From Candidatus Sericytochromatia bacterium (GTDB taxonomy: Bacteria > Cyanobacteriota > Sericytochromatia > S15B-MN24 > JAQBPE01): 64,000 nt of DNA. Below are positions 54,151-62,580 of this stretch, one piece after another. A program made the position numbers and the translations under genes. Position 1 is the stretch's first letter. Every line of letters begins with the position of its first letter. The notes beneath the pieces were generated by a model that was not told where the DNA came from, did not search any database, and saw only the letters and a program-made list of their open reading frames with translations. The stretch covers positions 19,226 through 83,225 of the forward strand of contig JAYKJB010000067.1 in NCBI GenBank assembly GCA_035285325.1, read 5' to 3'.

Positions 54151-55473
54151 ATGGGGGTGGCCGGCGTGGCGGTCGTGGTTCAGGACCACCACATGCTGCG
54201 GGCGGAAGCGGAGTCGTTTCAGGCTGGCCGCTATGAGGAGGCGGCGGAGCGAGCCTCACGCGTTTGGCTGCTCAAGCCCTGGATGCGTGCTCAGCTGCGC
54301 GGGCAGATTCCGGTGGCGGCTGCGCGAGGACGGCGAATTCCCATGGAGCTGCCACTGGTCGAGGCGCTGGCGCGACTGGAGCCCGACCCGGTCCTGAAGG
54401 ACCGCTTGCGGGGGCTGCAGGTCGATTTTGGGGCCCCTGAACAGCTGCTCCTGCGCGACCTCAAGCTGGAGCCAGGGCCTCCGTGTGAGTCGCCTCTTGA
54501 GGCGCAGCAGGGGCTGCCAGCCGTGCTGACCAGCACGCATCGCTGGCTGTACCAGCCGCTGGCGCCGGCCGCCCGCTGGGAGCAGGATCGGGCCTATCAG
54601 CTGACGCGGGTAGGGCCTCACGGCACCGTCACCTCCGCTGGTACGGGGTGGTGGGGCTGCCTGGGAGGCTCGTGGGGGGTGAGTCCCGATGGTCTTCGGG
54701 CGGCCGTGGCCCGCACGGATGAGCATCTGCTGGAGCGCTGGGAGCTGCTGCGCAACCGGGCCGAGTGGCTGCCGCTGCCTGTGGCCCCGGTTTACGTGGC
54801 CGTGGCGCCGGCGCCGCGAGACGACATCGCCTTCACCACGGGCGAGCGGGGCGACGAGGGGGGCAGTCGGGTGCTGCACCTGTGGTCCCAGGGGCGGACA
54901 CGCCGGCTGTTCCCGCCACCGGGTGAGTCGCTGGCGCGCTTGGGCATCGATTGGGATCCCACCGGGCGAAGCCTGCTGGTGCGGGGACTTGGGCGTTGGC
55001 CCCCACGGCCGGGCGATCGCCAGCAGCTGGTCTGGCTGAGCTCGGAGGGGCGCGAGTTGATGCGGACGATCGCCCCATTCGGACCGAGTGTTCCGCCTCC
55101 GCGCTGGGTGCGCGGCCCCTCCGCCTGGGTGGGCTTGGCGCTGCCGCAGGCGGCCTGGCTATGGGACGGTCGCGCGCGGTCTGCGCAGGCCCTCGCTGGA
55201 ATCGCGGGCAGCTGGGGCATCAGCCCGAGCGGTTCCTTGCTCGCCGGAATCGAGGTCGGTCATCTGTTTGTGGCCAGCCGCGTGGCCCCGGCTCGCCGGC
55301 GTGATTTTCCGGTGGCCGGCTTGCCCCCCTTCTTCGTGCTCGATGCGGCAGGCTTCAGCTGGGATGCCGATGGCCTGACCATGACCGGACGCACCGCCGC
55401 GCGCGAACAGGGGGCCTGGAGGCGCCTGCGGATTCGCGCGCGCCTGATGCGAGCGGACGGGGACGCGGGGTGA
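54151..55473 (+). CDS. Membrane-anchored protein with WD40-like C-terminal region
   Basis: The 440-residue product starts with a hydrophobic segment (LLFLGGLMGVAGVAVVV), which begins before the ATG at 54151, so a non-ATG start (TTG 54148 or CTG near 54130) is possible. A helical part with TPR-like FQAGRYEEAAERASRVW follows. The C-terminal 300 residues show repeated 'W.vSPdG' strands (WGVSPDGLRAAVAR, IDWDPTGRSLLVRG, WGISPSGSLLAGI, FSWDADGLTMTG) as in TolB/WD40-like propellers. The role is unknown. Confidence 0.68.
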   Translation: MGVAGVAVVVQDHHMLRAEAESFQAGRYEEAAERASRVWLLKPWMRAQLRGQIPVAAARGRRIPMELPLVEALARLEPDPVLKDRLRGLQVDFGAPEQLLLRDLKLEPGPPCESPLEAQQGLPAVLTSTHRWLYQPLAPAARWEQDRAYQLTRVGPHGTVTSAGTGWWGCLGGSWGVSPDGLRAAVARTDEHLLERWELLRNRAEWLPLPVAPVYVAVAPAPRDDIAFTTGERGDEGGSRVLHLWSQGRTRRLFPPPGESLARLGIDWDPTGRSLLVRGLGRWPPRPGDRQQLVWLSSEGRELMRTIAPFGPSVPPPRWVRGPSAWVGLALPQAAWLWDGRARSAQALAGIAGSWGISPSGSLLAGIEVGHLFVASRVAPARRRDFPVAGLPPFFVLDAAGFSWDADGLTMTGRTAAREQGAWRRLRIRARLMRADGDAG

Positions 55474-55498
55474 GCGGGATTCGGGCCTCGCGGCCCCT

Positions 55499-57067
55499 TC
55501 AGGACGTCGCCTGTTTCGTCGCGGCCTCGTCCTTGGCCCGCAAGCTCTGTTCGATCTGGTCGGCGGCCTGCTCGATTGCCCGCGGCATGACCCGATAGCT
55601 CTTGGCCAGGACCTTGACGTCGAGGTCCTCGTTGCGAAAGCGGGTGTCGGCCAGCTCCAGCCCGGCTGCCCAGATCGCGGGCTGTGACAGGTCGGGCTGG
55701 GCCTGCGCTTTGAATTCTCGCCAGAGTCGGAACAGGTCGATCGTGTCATGCACGCCGTAGCCCACCTCCAGCACGGCCTTGCGCAGGTGGGCCTCGACCG
55801 CATCGCCCGGCGGTGCGGCCGAGAATCCGAGGCCCGCGGCCTTGTCGAAGGCCACGGTCATGGCGGGAGAGGCCCCTTCCGGCAGCGAGATGTCGGACAG
55901 CAGCCAGCGACCATCTGGCTTGGCATAGGCGATCAGGCCGACGGCGTGCTTGTCCGTGCCGGTGCCCCAGCTGAGCGTCGTGAAGATGCCGCCATCCTTC
56001 GGCAGCAGCTGGTGACGCGCCTTCACCCCTCGTTCGGGCAGGCCGTTGGTCACGTCGGTCAGGCGCTTGAGGGCTTGCGGACCGAACAGTTCGAGGTAGA
56101 GCGGCACCAGGCCGTCGGGATCACACAGCGGCAGCAGGGTGCTCGGGTTGCCCTCGGCGATCGCCCGCAGGGCCTCGCGGGCCGTGCGGGCCAGGGCAGT
56201 GGCCTCGACCTCCCCCAGATTCGCGTCCTGTAAGGGGCCAGAGGTATCCCAGAGCTCCTGCAGCAGTTCCTCCAAGAGGGCGCGATCGCGCAGGTGGAGG
56301 TAGCGGATCCGGTACGCCGGCGAGCCATACAGGCGGTCGAGCAGTTCCGGCAGGCCGGGGGCTTCGCGCAGCATGGCGAAGACGTCATCCGCCGTGATGG
56401 GGCTGTCCACCTGCATCAGCAGCGCGTCCAGCACATCGAGGGCAGCCCCCTTGGCCGGGACCATGGCGGCGAAGAAACGTCCCTCGGCGGCTGGTGGATC
56501 CGCGGGGGCGGGCTCGCCGGCCAGCTCCATCGGATGGCCGATGTGCAGATCGGGATCCCCTTCGAAATCCCCTTCGAAGGGATACAGGCGACCGATCACC
56601 AGGTCTCCCACCTGGAGCTCATCGCTCAGGGGGCCCGCCCGCAGCACCAGACGGTCCCCGGTCACCCAGTCTTCGGCCAGGGTGCGGCGAAACTGGCGGA
56701 GGACCTTGAAGGCCCCAAATCGGGTGTGCGCGAGACCTTGGTAGATGGCGAGTCCCTCGCCCGTCAGGTCCTCGGTGCAAGCGCTGAGAAACAGGTCGAT
56801 CGGGCGCTGCAGGCCGACGGATTCGGGCAGCCTTCGGTCCAGGTGAAACCAGGCCAGAAAGCGCAAGACGCGGTCGTGCTGGTCCGGATCCTGCAGCTCG
56901 GGTAGGTGGACTGGCGCATCCGGGATGCCAGCCATGAAGACTGGCCAGGCGGCCGCGATCTCCCGCTCGTACCAGGCCTGGCTCACAGACCACTGATACA
57001 GCGTGTCGAGGTACGGCCAGAGAATGAACTCGGCGTTGGCTTCGCTGGGGGGGGAGTCGCTGTGCAT
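55499..57067 (-). CDS. Hypothetical protein, 522 residues
   Basis: I do not recognise this cytoplasmic-looking protein. It starts MHSDSPPSEANAEFILWPYLDTL and contains aromatic, acidic stretches (WYEREIAAAWPVFMAGIP) near the start and a middle region with LVIGRLYPFEGDFEGDPDLHIG, reminiscent of SEC-C-adjacent proteins, and helical C-terminal parts. GGAAGG lies seven bases before the ATG at 57067; the frame is open to 57220 but those residues look non-coding. It is convergent with 54151-55473. Confidence 0.68.
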   Translation of the reverse strand: MHSDSPPSEANAEFILWPYLDTLYQWSVSQAWYEREIAAAWPVFMAGIPDAPVHLPELQDPDQHDRVLRFLAWFHLDRRLPESVGLQRPIDLFLSACTEDLTGEGLAIYQGLAHTRFGAFKVLRQFRRTLAEDWVTGDRLVLRAGPLSDELQVGDLVIGRLYPFEGDFEGDPDLHIGHPMELAGEPAPADPPAAEGRFFAAMVPAKGAALDVLDALLMQVDSPITADDVFAMLREAPGLPELLDRLYGSPAYRIRYLHLRDRALLEELLQELWDTSGPLQDANLGEVEATALARTAREALRAIAEGNPSTLLPLCDPDGLVPLYLELFGPQALKRLTDVTNGLPERGVKARHQLLPKDGGIFTTLSWGTGTDKHAVGLIAYAKPDGRWLLSDISLPEGASPAMTVAFDKAAGLGFSAAPPGDAVEAHLRKAVLEVGYGVHDTIDLFRLWREFKAQAQPDLSQPAIWAAGLELADTRFRNEDLDVKVLAKSYRVMPRAIEQAADQIEQSLRAKDEAATKQATS

Positions 57068-57210
57068 ACCAGGCCTTCCGCCGACCATCATACCGGAAAC
57101 GACAGGCGGCGGTGCGTCGCGAGCGAGCGTGGAAACGCGGCTTGCTCGCTCAATCCGGTGCGTGGCCATCGTTTTTGGTGGGCCTGGACGGTTTGATGCG
57201 GCCAGAGGGG

Positions 57211-57239
57211 TTGTCTTCACCCCATGCGGGTGCTAAGGT
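57211..57239 (+). promoter_or_regulatory. Promoter of the HU gene
   Basis: TTGTCT (57211-57216) and TAAGGT (57234-57239) are 17 bases apart, with TGC before the -10 box (extended -10). The start codon is 43 bases further on. Confidence 0.65.
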
Positions 57240-57282
57240 AGCGGCGTTCCCAAACGAACCCAATGCCGTGAGGAGGTAGCAG

Positions 57283-57585
57283 GTGAACAAGGAAGAACTG
57301 GTGAATGCCGTCGCGACCCAGACCAAGCTCTCGAAGAAGGACACCGAGACGACGGTGAACGCGATGGTGCAAGCCATCACGGACGCGCTGACCAAGGGTG
57401 ACAAGGTGACCCTGGTTGGTTTCGGTACCTTTCAGGTGCGGGAGCGGGCAGCCCGGGAGGGCCGTAACCCCCGGACGGGTGGCGTGCTGAAGATTCCCGC
57501 TCGCAAGGCGCCCGCCTTCTCGGCCGGCAAGGGCCTCAAGGATGCCGTGAGCGGCCCGAAGGCCAAGGCCAAGGGCAAGAAGTAG
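57283..57585 (+). CDS. hup: Nucleoid protein HU
   Basis: The 100-residue protein is an HU/IHF-type DNA-bending protein: N-terminal helices MNKEELVNAVATQTKLSKKD, the signature GFGTFQVRERAAREGRNPRTG, and the arm ending IPARKAPAFSAGKGLKDAV. It compacts DNA as a dimer. The C-terminus has an extra lysine-rich tail (KAKAKGKK). GAGGAGG before the GTG fixes the start. A promoter is at 57211-57239 and a terminator at 57600-57631, so it is a single-gene unit. Confidence 0.97.
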   Translation: MNKEELVNAVATQTKLSKKDTETTVNAMVQAITDALTKGDKVTLVGFGTFQVRERAAREGRNPRTGGVLKIPARKAPAFSAGKGLKDAVSGPKAKAKGKK

Positions 57586-57599
57586 GCGCTTGCGCCTCG

Positions 57600-57631
57600 C
57601 GCGTCTGGACGGCCTGCGTCGTCCAGACGCG
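57600..57631 (+). terminator. Terminator of the HU gene
   Basis: A perfect stem of 12 pairs (CGCGTCTGGACG, 57600-57611, and CGTCCAGACGCG, 57620-57631) with an eight-base loop is followed by TTTG, 15 bases after the stop. Confidence 0.8.
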
Positions 57632-57687
57632 TTTGATCGCCGCTTGGCGATTCCAGTCGTCCCGGTGCTGTCCGGCGAGACGTCTGG

Positions 57688-58029
57688 TTACGTGAGACCT
57701 TGCAGCTCGTAGCGCAGGTCGTACACTTCCGCGGCACCCGGGGCCTGGTCGGGGCGGGCGCTGCGCAACACCCGCAGCGTCATGGTGGCTTCACCTGCCT
57801 GCTCCGCGGTGGTGGCCAGATGGGCCAGGTCCCGTCTCAGCAGGGCCTTCAGGTTGGCTTCGTGAGCGGCCGGAGGAATCGCGACGATCGCGCCCAGGTG
57901 CGCCATCAGGGCATTCATCTGATCCGCCAGGACCTGCGGGTCGCAGGCCACGCGCTGGACCAGGACTGGCGGGCGTGGGTCCTCACCGCCCTCCGGGTGG
58001 TGCGTGATGGTTTGCAGCTGTAACTTCAC
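57688..58029 (-). CDS. Hypothetical protein, third gene of the PilT operon
   Basis: The 113-residue protein is helical in the middle (LADQMNALMAHLGAIVAIPP, LKALLRRDLAHLATTAEQAGE) with beta-strand-like ends (KLQLQTITHHP, LRVLRSARP, VYDLRYELQGL). It begins with a GTG 32 bases after the PilT stop. I recognise no family. Its place suggests a role linked to pilus retraction. Confidence 0.6.
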   Translation of the reverse strand: MKLQLQTITHHPEGGEDPRPPVLVQRVACDPQVLADQMNALMAHLGAIVAIPPAAHEANLKALLRRDLAHLATTAEQAGEATMTLRVLRSARPDQAPGAAEVYDLRYELQGLT

Positions 58030-58061
58030 GGCAGCGTGTCTCTTTCTTTCGAGGGGGATGG

Positions 58062-59324
58062 TCAGCGCGGCCCCCGGGGTGGACTGGCTCCCGGTTGATG
58101 GACCTTGATTACCTTGATGTAGTCGTTCTCCAGGTCGCGCGGCTCCCCGGCGCGATTCGCTGGCGCCGGGGCCGGTCGGCCATGACCGGCCAGCGCCTCG
58201 GCGGCCTCCTTGATGGCGCGCAGTTCCTGACGCAGGGCCATGACCAGGCCTTGCTTGTTCTCGCTGGCGGCCAGACTGGCGGCAAAGTCGATCATGCCCG
58301 CCGTGAAGGCGTCGCGCAGCCCCTGATTGGTCGACTGCATGCCGTCCACGGTTCCTTGCTCGACCAGCTGGTATAGCTCATCGAGCTGACCACGCCGGAT
58401 CGCGTCCTGCACCGTGGGGGTTTGAATCAGCACGTCGAAGACCGGCAAACGGCCCTTCCCATCGATGCGGGGAATCAGCCGCTGGGCGATGCTGGCCTTC
58501 AGCACGGTGGCGAGTGCCGCCAGCACGGCCGAGTGCTCATTCGGGTTGAAGACGTGCAGCAGGCGGTGAATGCTCTGCACCGCATCCGACGTGTGCAGCG
58601 TCGCGAGAACGAGATGGCCTGTTTCAGCCCCGCGGATCGCCAGCTCGATGGTCTCGCGGTCGCGCATTTCGCCGAGCAGGATCACATTGGGCGCCTGGCG
58701 CAGGGCGGCGCGCAAGGCCGGGGCGAAGCCCAGGGTGTCCTTGCCCACCTCTCGCTGCGAGATGACACAAGCCTTGTGAGGATGCACCACCTCGACCGGA
58801 TCCTCGATGGTTACGATGTGGCCAGGGAGGGTGTCGTTGATGAAGTCGATCATCGCGGCCAGGGTGGTACTTTTCCCCGAGCTGGTGGCGCCCGTGACCA
58901 GGATCAGCCCGCTTTTCTCAAGCAACACCCGCCGCAGCACCGGAGGCAATCCCAAGCTATCAAAGGAACGCACCCCCGGCGGCACGATCCGGATCACGGC
59001 GGCCACCGTCCCAAGGTTGAGGAACACGTTCAGGCGAAACCGCGCGAGCCCTGGCAACTCGAAGCTGGTGTCGAGTTCCAGGTGTTGCCGAAAGTGCTCG
59101 GCTTCCTCCGGCGCGAGGAGGGCAAAGATCATCTGCGGCAGCAACACGGGGTCGAGTGGCTGTTCGAAGCCCGGTAACTCGCTGATCCGGCCATCCAGCA
59201 TCACGCGTGGGGGCATGTGGGCCTTCAGGTGCAGGTCGGCCGCTTGGGCCCGGACCGCCGCGTGCAGGATCGGCAGGAGTGGATTTCCGCCCGCGATGCT
59301 GGGCGGTTCGGTCGGGGGCGTCAC
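58062..59324 (-). CDS. pilT: Twitching motility ATPase PilT
   Basis: The 420-residue protein has the PilT layout: an N-terminal PAS-like region with DLHLKAHMPPRVMLDGRI, Walker A GATSSGKSTT, the Asp box IVTIEDPVEVVH, Walker B ILLGEMRD (R-D-x-E), the His box GHLVLATLHTSDAV and the AIRGxxTGH-type stretch. PilT hexamers retract type IV pili. The C-terminal 50 residues are Pro/Ala-rich and unusual. Its ATG overlaps the stop of the upstream gene (59321). The AIRAGAxTGH motif reads AIRGAETGH. Confidence 0.94.
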   Translation of the reverse strand: MTPPTEPPSIAGGNPLLPILHAAVRAQAADLHLKAHMPPRVMLDGRISELPGFEQPLDPVLLPQMIFALLAPEEAEHFRQHLELDTSFELPGLARFRLNVFLNLGTVAAVIRIVPPGVRSFDSLGLPPVLRRVLLEKSGLILVTGATSSGKSTTLAAMIDFINDTLPGHIVTIEDPVEVVHPHKACVISQREVGKDTLGFAPALRAALRQAPNVILLGEMRDRETIELAIRGAETGHLVLATLHTSDAVQSIHRLLHVFNPNEHSAVLAALATVLKASIAQRLIPRIDGKGRLPVFDVLIQTPTVQDAIRRGQLDELYQLVEQGTVDGMQSTNQGLRDAFTAGMIDFAASLAASENKQGLVMALRQELRAIKEAAEALAGHGRPAPAPANRAGEPRDLENDYIKVIKVHQPGASPPRGPR

Positions 59325-59845
59325 GCGGTTTCCCCCGGCTTGCGCGCGGCCTTGCCACGCGTTTGCGTGACCATGGCGCGCAATTCACTGACCACCGCCG
59401 GCGGCACCGTCAGGCCCTGCAGCACGCGCAGCAAGGCATCGAGATTCCAGCTGTGGCGCTCGATGGCGATCGCCGTGCCGCTCAGGTTGTAGAGGGGTTC
59501 TTCGTAAGCGGTGCGCCGATGCACGATCAGTTCGTGGATCAGGCGGGTGCGGAACACGCTGCGCTCCGAGGTCATCGGGTTGGCCACTTCCCAGTAGGCG
59601 CCGCAAAACTCCTGGCCACAATCGCCGCATAGCTGGCGCAGATGGGGATACAGGACATTGACGTAGGCCGTGCGAGAATCCCGCAGGCGGGTGAAGGCGG
59701 CATTCAGGGCGTGCCGGTGCGCCTGTCTCAGCGACTCGGCGTCATTCACGTCGAGGCCGCCCTCTTCCAGCGTGCTCGCCAGTATTTCCACCACCCGCTC
59801 GGCCAGGTTGGGAATGGCGGTGAGGTAAATCCTGAAAGCTTCCAC
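59321..59845 (-). CDS. Hypothetical protein, first gene of the PilT operon
   Basis: The 174-residue protein (from a GTG at 59845) is helical and contains a cysteine group LCGDCGQEFCGAYW (about residue 85-100) that may bind zinc. The frame is open to a TTG at 59932, which adds 29 residues with another CxxC (CLRCGK); the GTG has GGGGG about ten bases before it. The stop overlaps the PilT ATG by four bases, so the genes are coupled. No family is assigned. Confidence 0.6.
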   Translation of the reverse strand: MEAFRIYLTAIPNLAERVVEILASTLEEGGLDVNDAESLRQAHRHALNAAFTRLRDSRTAYVNVLYPHLRQLCGDCGQEFCGAYWEVANPMTSERSVFRTRLIHELIVHRRTAYEEPLYNLSGTAIAIERHSWNLDALLRVLQGLTVPPAVVSELRAMVTQTRGKAARKPGETA

Positions 59846-59950
59846 GTCTGGCCGACCCCCAGCGGATGGGCGATTCTCCCTTTGCTTTCCACATCGCAGG
59901 CAGGTTCTAACAGGCTTTCGGCGCTTCCGCAACGTGGGGCGCCTGCATGA

Positions 59951-59956
59951 TAGAAT
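59951..59956 (+). promoter_or_regulatory. Candidate -10 box of the DnaB-like ATPase gene
   Basis: TGATAGAAT gives an extended -10 (TAGAAT) 51 bases before the ATG at 60007. No -35 box is clear. Confidence 0.4.
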
Positions 59957-60006
59957 CGTGATCGTGACGGCCGCTTGCGTTCCCGTCTTACCTGGCCCGG
60001 CATTCG

Positions 60007-60705
60007 ATGGTGAAGTCTGCCATGTCTATCGCCCCTGACAAGTTTCTTCGTTCCCTGGGTCCCGCTTTCGATGCGATGGCCTCCGGCTTGGTGCTGGTCG
60101 GGGCGCCGCCCGCCGTGGGGAAAACCTGCGTCAGTTTGAATCTGGCCGCTCATTATGCCGGACATCTGGGGGAAGGGGTGCTTTACTTCTCACCCGTGAC
60201 CCCTCGCGAGGTCATTCTTGCGCGGCTGGCGAAGAACGTGACGCCGGAGGGGCAGTCGGTCGACCCCGGCCGGGTGGCGGAGTGGCCCTTGTGCATTCTG
60301 GACGGCCCGGCACCGACCAGTGCTTCGCTGCTTGAAGCGGCCACGGCTTACGTCGCGCAACACGGGCAACCAGGCTTGGTGCTGGTCAACGATCTGCAGA
60401 GCTTACGACCCGGCAACACGGCCCTGTCGGGCGTGGCTGCCGCTATCGATATCATGGCGGACATGCGGGGTGTGGCGAAGGTATGCGAGGCACCGCTGTT
60501 GCTCTTCTCTCAGCTGGCCGAGGGCAAGACCATCTCCACCACCGTGCGGGAGCAAGCCGACCGCGTCGTGACGGTCAGCCTGAGTCGGGAAGACACCCAG
60601 CACAAGTACTTGCGGGTGTTCTGGGCCGACACGCCCGATCCCGAGGGTGAGTGCTATGACCTGGCCCTGGTGCGGGCCACCGGAGTGTTGAAGCCCCATC
60701 CGTAA
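60007..60705 (+). CDS. DnaB-C-domain/RecA-fold ATPase without helicase N-domain
   Basis: The 232-residue protein is a single RecA-type ATPase: Walker A GAPPAVGKTC (about 32-41), then VLYFSPVTPREVILARL, Walker B LVLVNDLQSLRP (about 125) and the sensor LLLFSQLAEGK, as in DnaB C-terminal domains ('vDyLqli', 'lsQLnR'). It lacks the DnaB N-terminal and linker regions, so it is not the replicative helicase. It could be a DnaB-like or KaiC-like switch. ATG at 60007 or 60022. It precedes the arginase-family gene by about 70 bases. Confidence 0.78.
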   Translation: MVKSAMSIAPDKFLRSLGPAFDAMASGLVLVGAPPAVGKTCVSLNLAAHYAGHLGEGVLYFSPVTPREVILARLAKNVTPEGQSVDPGRVAEWPLCILDGPAPTSASLLEAATAYVAQHGQPGLVLVNDLQSLRPGNTALSGVAAAIDIMADMRGVAKVCEAPLLLFSQLAEGKTISTTVREQADRVVTVSLSREDTQHKYLRVFWADTPDPEGECYDLALVRATGVLKPHP

Positions 60706-60776
60706 CCGGGGCTTGTGCCGATCCGCCAAGGTCGGCCGTGTTGTGCGTGGTCCCCACAATGGCGTGGGAGGGTTCA

Positions 60777-61655
60777 ATGTCTGTGTCCGAATCGTTGATT
60801 TCCAGGTGTCCGCAGGACCGCTCGCCCATCCTGGCGCTGGCTCAGCCCGGTGGTCGTTTCCCCGGGGTCGAATTGCCGCCGACCTGGTTTCCGGACGCCG
60901 GGGATGCCGTGGTGGTGCCCTCGGCCTTGCCTGGCCCGCGAGACCGGGAGGCGATCGTCGAGGCGGTTCGCAGCATGAGCGAGGCGATTCGGGATGCGGC
61001 GCTGCAGGCGTTGGCGGCAGGTCGACATCCCCAGTTGATCGGAGGCGATCACTCCCTCGCGATCGGTTCCCTGGCCGCGAGCGTGAGGCATTTCGGGCGG
61101 GTTGGCGTGGTCTGGATCGATGCCCACGCGGATTTCAATACGATGGAGAGTTCGCCTACGGGAAACCCCCACGGGATGCCCCTTTCGGTGGCTTGCGGCC
61201 TGGGAGATGCCCGATTGCGCGGGGTCTTCACGGGCCACGTGCGTCCCGCTGACGTGGTGCTGATTGCCGCCCGCGAGATCGATCCGGAAGAACGAGACCT
61301 GCTGGCGCGTCATCAAGTCTGGTGCGTGAGCGTGGAAGAACTCCGCGCGCAGGGGGTCGAGGCCTTGGTTCAACGCATTCAGCAACACCTGGCTGGTCTG
61401 CCCGTTCACCTGAGTTTCGACTTCGACTCGCTGGACCAGGGCCATTTCCGAGCCACGGGCACGCCGAGCGAAGGGGGGCTGATGCCCCAGGAGGCCGAGC
61501 AGTTGCTGGCGGAGATCGGCCGTCGCCTGCCTGTGATTGCCAGTGATTGGGTCGAATTTGATCCGCGGCACGCCGATGCCGAGCCCTGCGCGCGGCTGGC
61601 ACGACAGTTGTATACCGGTTTCGGGCGGGCCCTGGATGCGCAGCACGCGGGCTGA
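60777..61655 (+). CDS. Arginase/agmatinase-family ureohydrolase
   Basis: The 292-residue enzyme has the manganese-ligand boxes of the ureohydrolase fold: GGDHS, DAHADFN and SFDFDS, plus NPHGMPLSVA and EFDP near the end. Family members hydrolyse arginine, agmatine, guanidinobutyrate or formiminoglutamate. The DAHADFNTMESSPTGNPHG layout is of the arginase type, but the substrate is not decided. GGGAGGG lies before the ATG at 60777. Length fits the family (about 300). Confidence 0.9.
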   Translation: MSVSESLISRCPQDRSPILALAQPGGRFPGVELPPTWFPDAGDAVVVPSALPGPRDREAIVEAVRSMSEAIRDAALQALAAGRHPQLIGGDHSLAIGSLAASVRHFGRVGVVWIDAHADFNTMESSPTGNPHGMPLSVACGLGDARLRGVFTGHVRPADVVLIAAREIDPEERDLLARHQVWCVSVEELRAQGVEALVQRIQQHLAGLPVHLSFDFDSLDQGHFRATGTPSEGGLMPQEAEQLLAEIGRRLPVIASDWVEFDPRHADAEPCARLARQLYTGFGRALDAQHAG

Positions 61656-61689
61656 ATTCGAGGCCTGCCGTGTCGCTCGCGATGACCGC

Positions 61690-62517
61690 TCACTCGCCGA
61701 AGTAGCCAGCAATGCGGTCCTGGCGTTGTAGCACCAGCACGGTCTCCAGAAACTCCCGGGTCAGCAGACCCTGCTGCACCAGATAGTCCCCCAGCGAGCA
61801 ACCCGTCTGACGTTGCACCACCAGGGCCTTGCTCAGGTCCTGAGGCGTGATCACCCCCACCTCCAGCAGGTACAGACCCAGTCGCTTGGGGGCCTCGCGC
61901 GACACCGCGATATCTGCCTGGAGTTCGAGGGCGGATTTCAGCTGGGCAGCCGTCAGCCAACCCTTGCGCACACACAGGCTGCCGAACGCGATGTGCTCGC
62001 CCCGCGAGCGGGCCTCCTTTTGCGCCGCTTCCACGGCCAGGAGCTGGACCTTGTTGAGGTAGCCGAGCCCTTCCAGCACGGACCCGAGGACGGGAAACTT
62101 GTCGTCTGCCGGTTCGATGCGCTCCACGGCGGGTTCCGGCATGGTGGCCCAGTTGTTCAACACGGCCAGAACCCACGGCGTGCGTTCGTGAATCAGGGTT
62201 TCGGCCGCCACCGTGGCCGCCTTCTTCAGCACGTAGGGGGCGAGTCGCTCCCACTCGGGGAGCGACTCCTCCGACGGCGCCTGCAGGGTGGAGAGCAGCA
62301 CGGCTTGCACGGCGGGAGGATACTTGTCCTTGATGCAAGTCGACCAGAACGCGGGGATGCAGCGGGCCACCTCTTGGAACCACAGCAGCGGCTTGGCTGC
62401 CAGCACCTCCGAAATGCGGTCCAGCAGGCTCACGTAGGTGAGTCCCAGACGGGCCAGCTCCGCTGCGACCGCTTCGGGAGGAAATCCGTTCAGTTCATCC
62501 TTCAGGATAAAGCGCAT
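61690..62517 (-). CDS. MshEN/GspE-N-like domain protein, long form
   Basis: The 275-residue protein has an N-terminal helical part of about 130 residues (ARCIPAFWSTCIKDKYPPAVQ) and a C-terminal 140-residue region with three units of the form 'FGsLcVrkGwLTaaQLksALelQ' (AFGSLCVRKGWLTAAQLKSALE; LGLYLLEVGVITPQDLSKAL; LGDYLVQQGLLTREFLETVL). These match the GspE/MshE N-terminal domain, as in 6823-7236. No ATPase domain is present. It may sense cyclic di-GMP and act on the PilT system nearby; that is an inference. Confidence 0.7.
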   Translation of the reverse strand: MRFILKDELNGFPPEAVAAELARLGLTYVSLLDRISEVLAAKPLLWFQEVARCIPAFWSTCIKDKYPPAVQAVLLSTLQAPSEESLPEWERLAPYVLKKAATVAAETLIHERTPWVLAVLNNWATMPEPAVERIEPADDKFPVLGSVLEGLGYLNKVQLLAVEAAQKEARSRGEHIAFGSLCVRKGWLTAAQLKSALELQADIAVSREAPKRLGLYLLEVGVITPQDLSKALVVQRQTGCSLGDYLVQQGLLTREFLETVLVLQRQDRIAGYFGE

Positions 62518-62580
62518 CGCGCAACCTCACCGTCAGCGAGGGCCAGGGCGCGGTGTGATAAACTGGAATCCACTGCTTCC

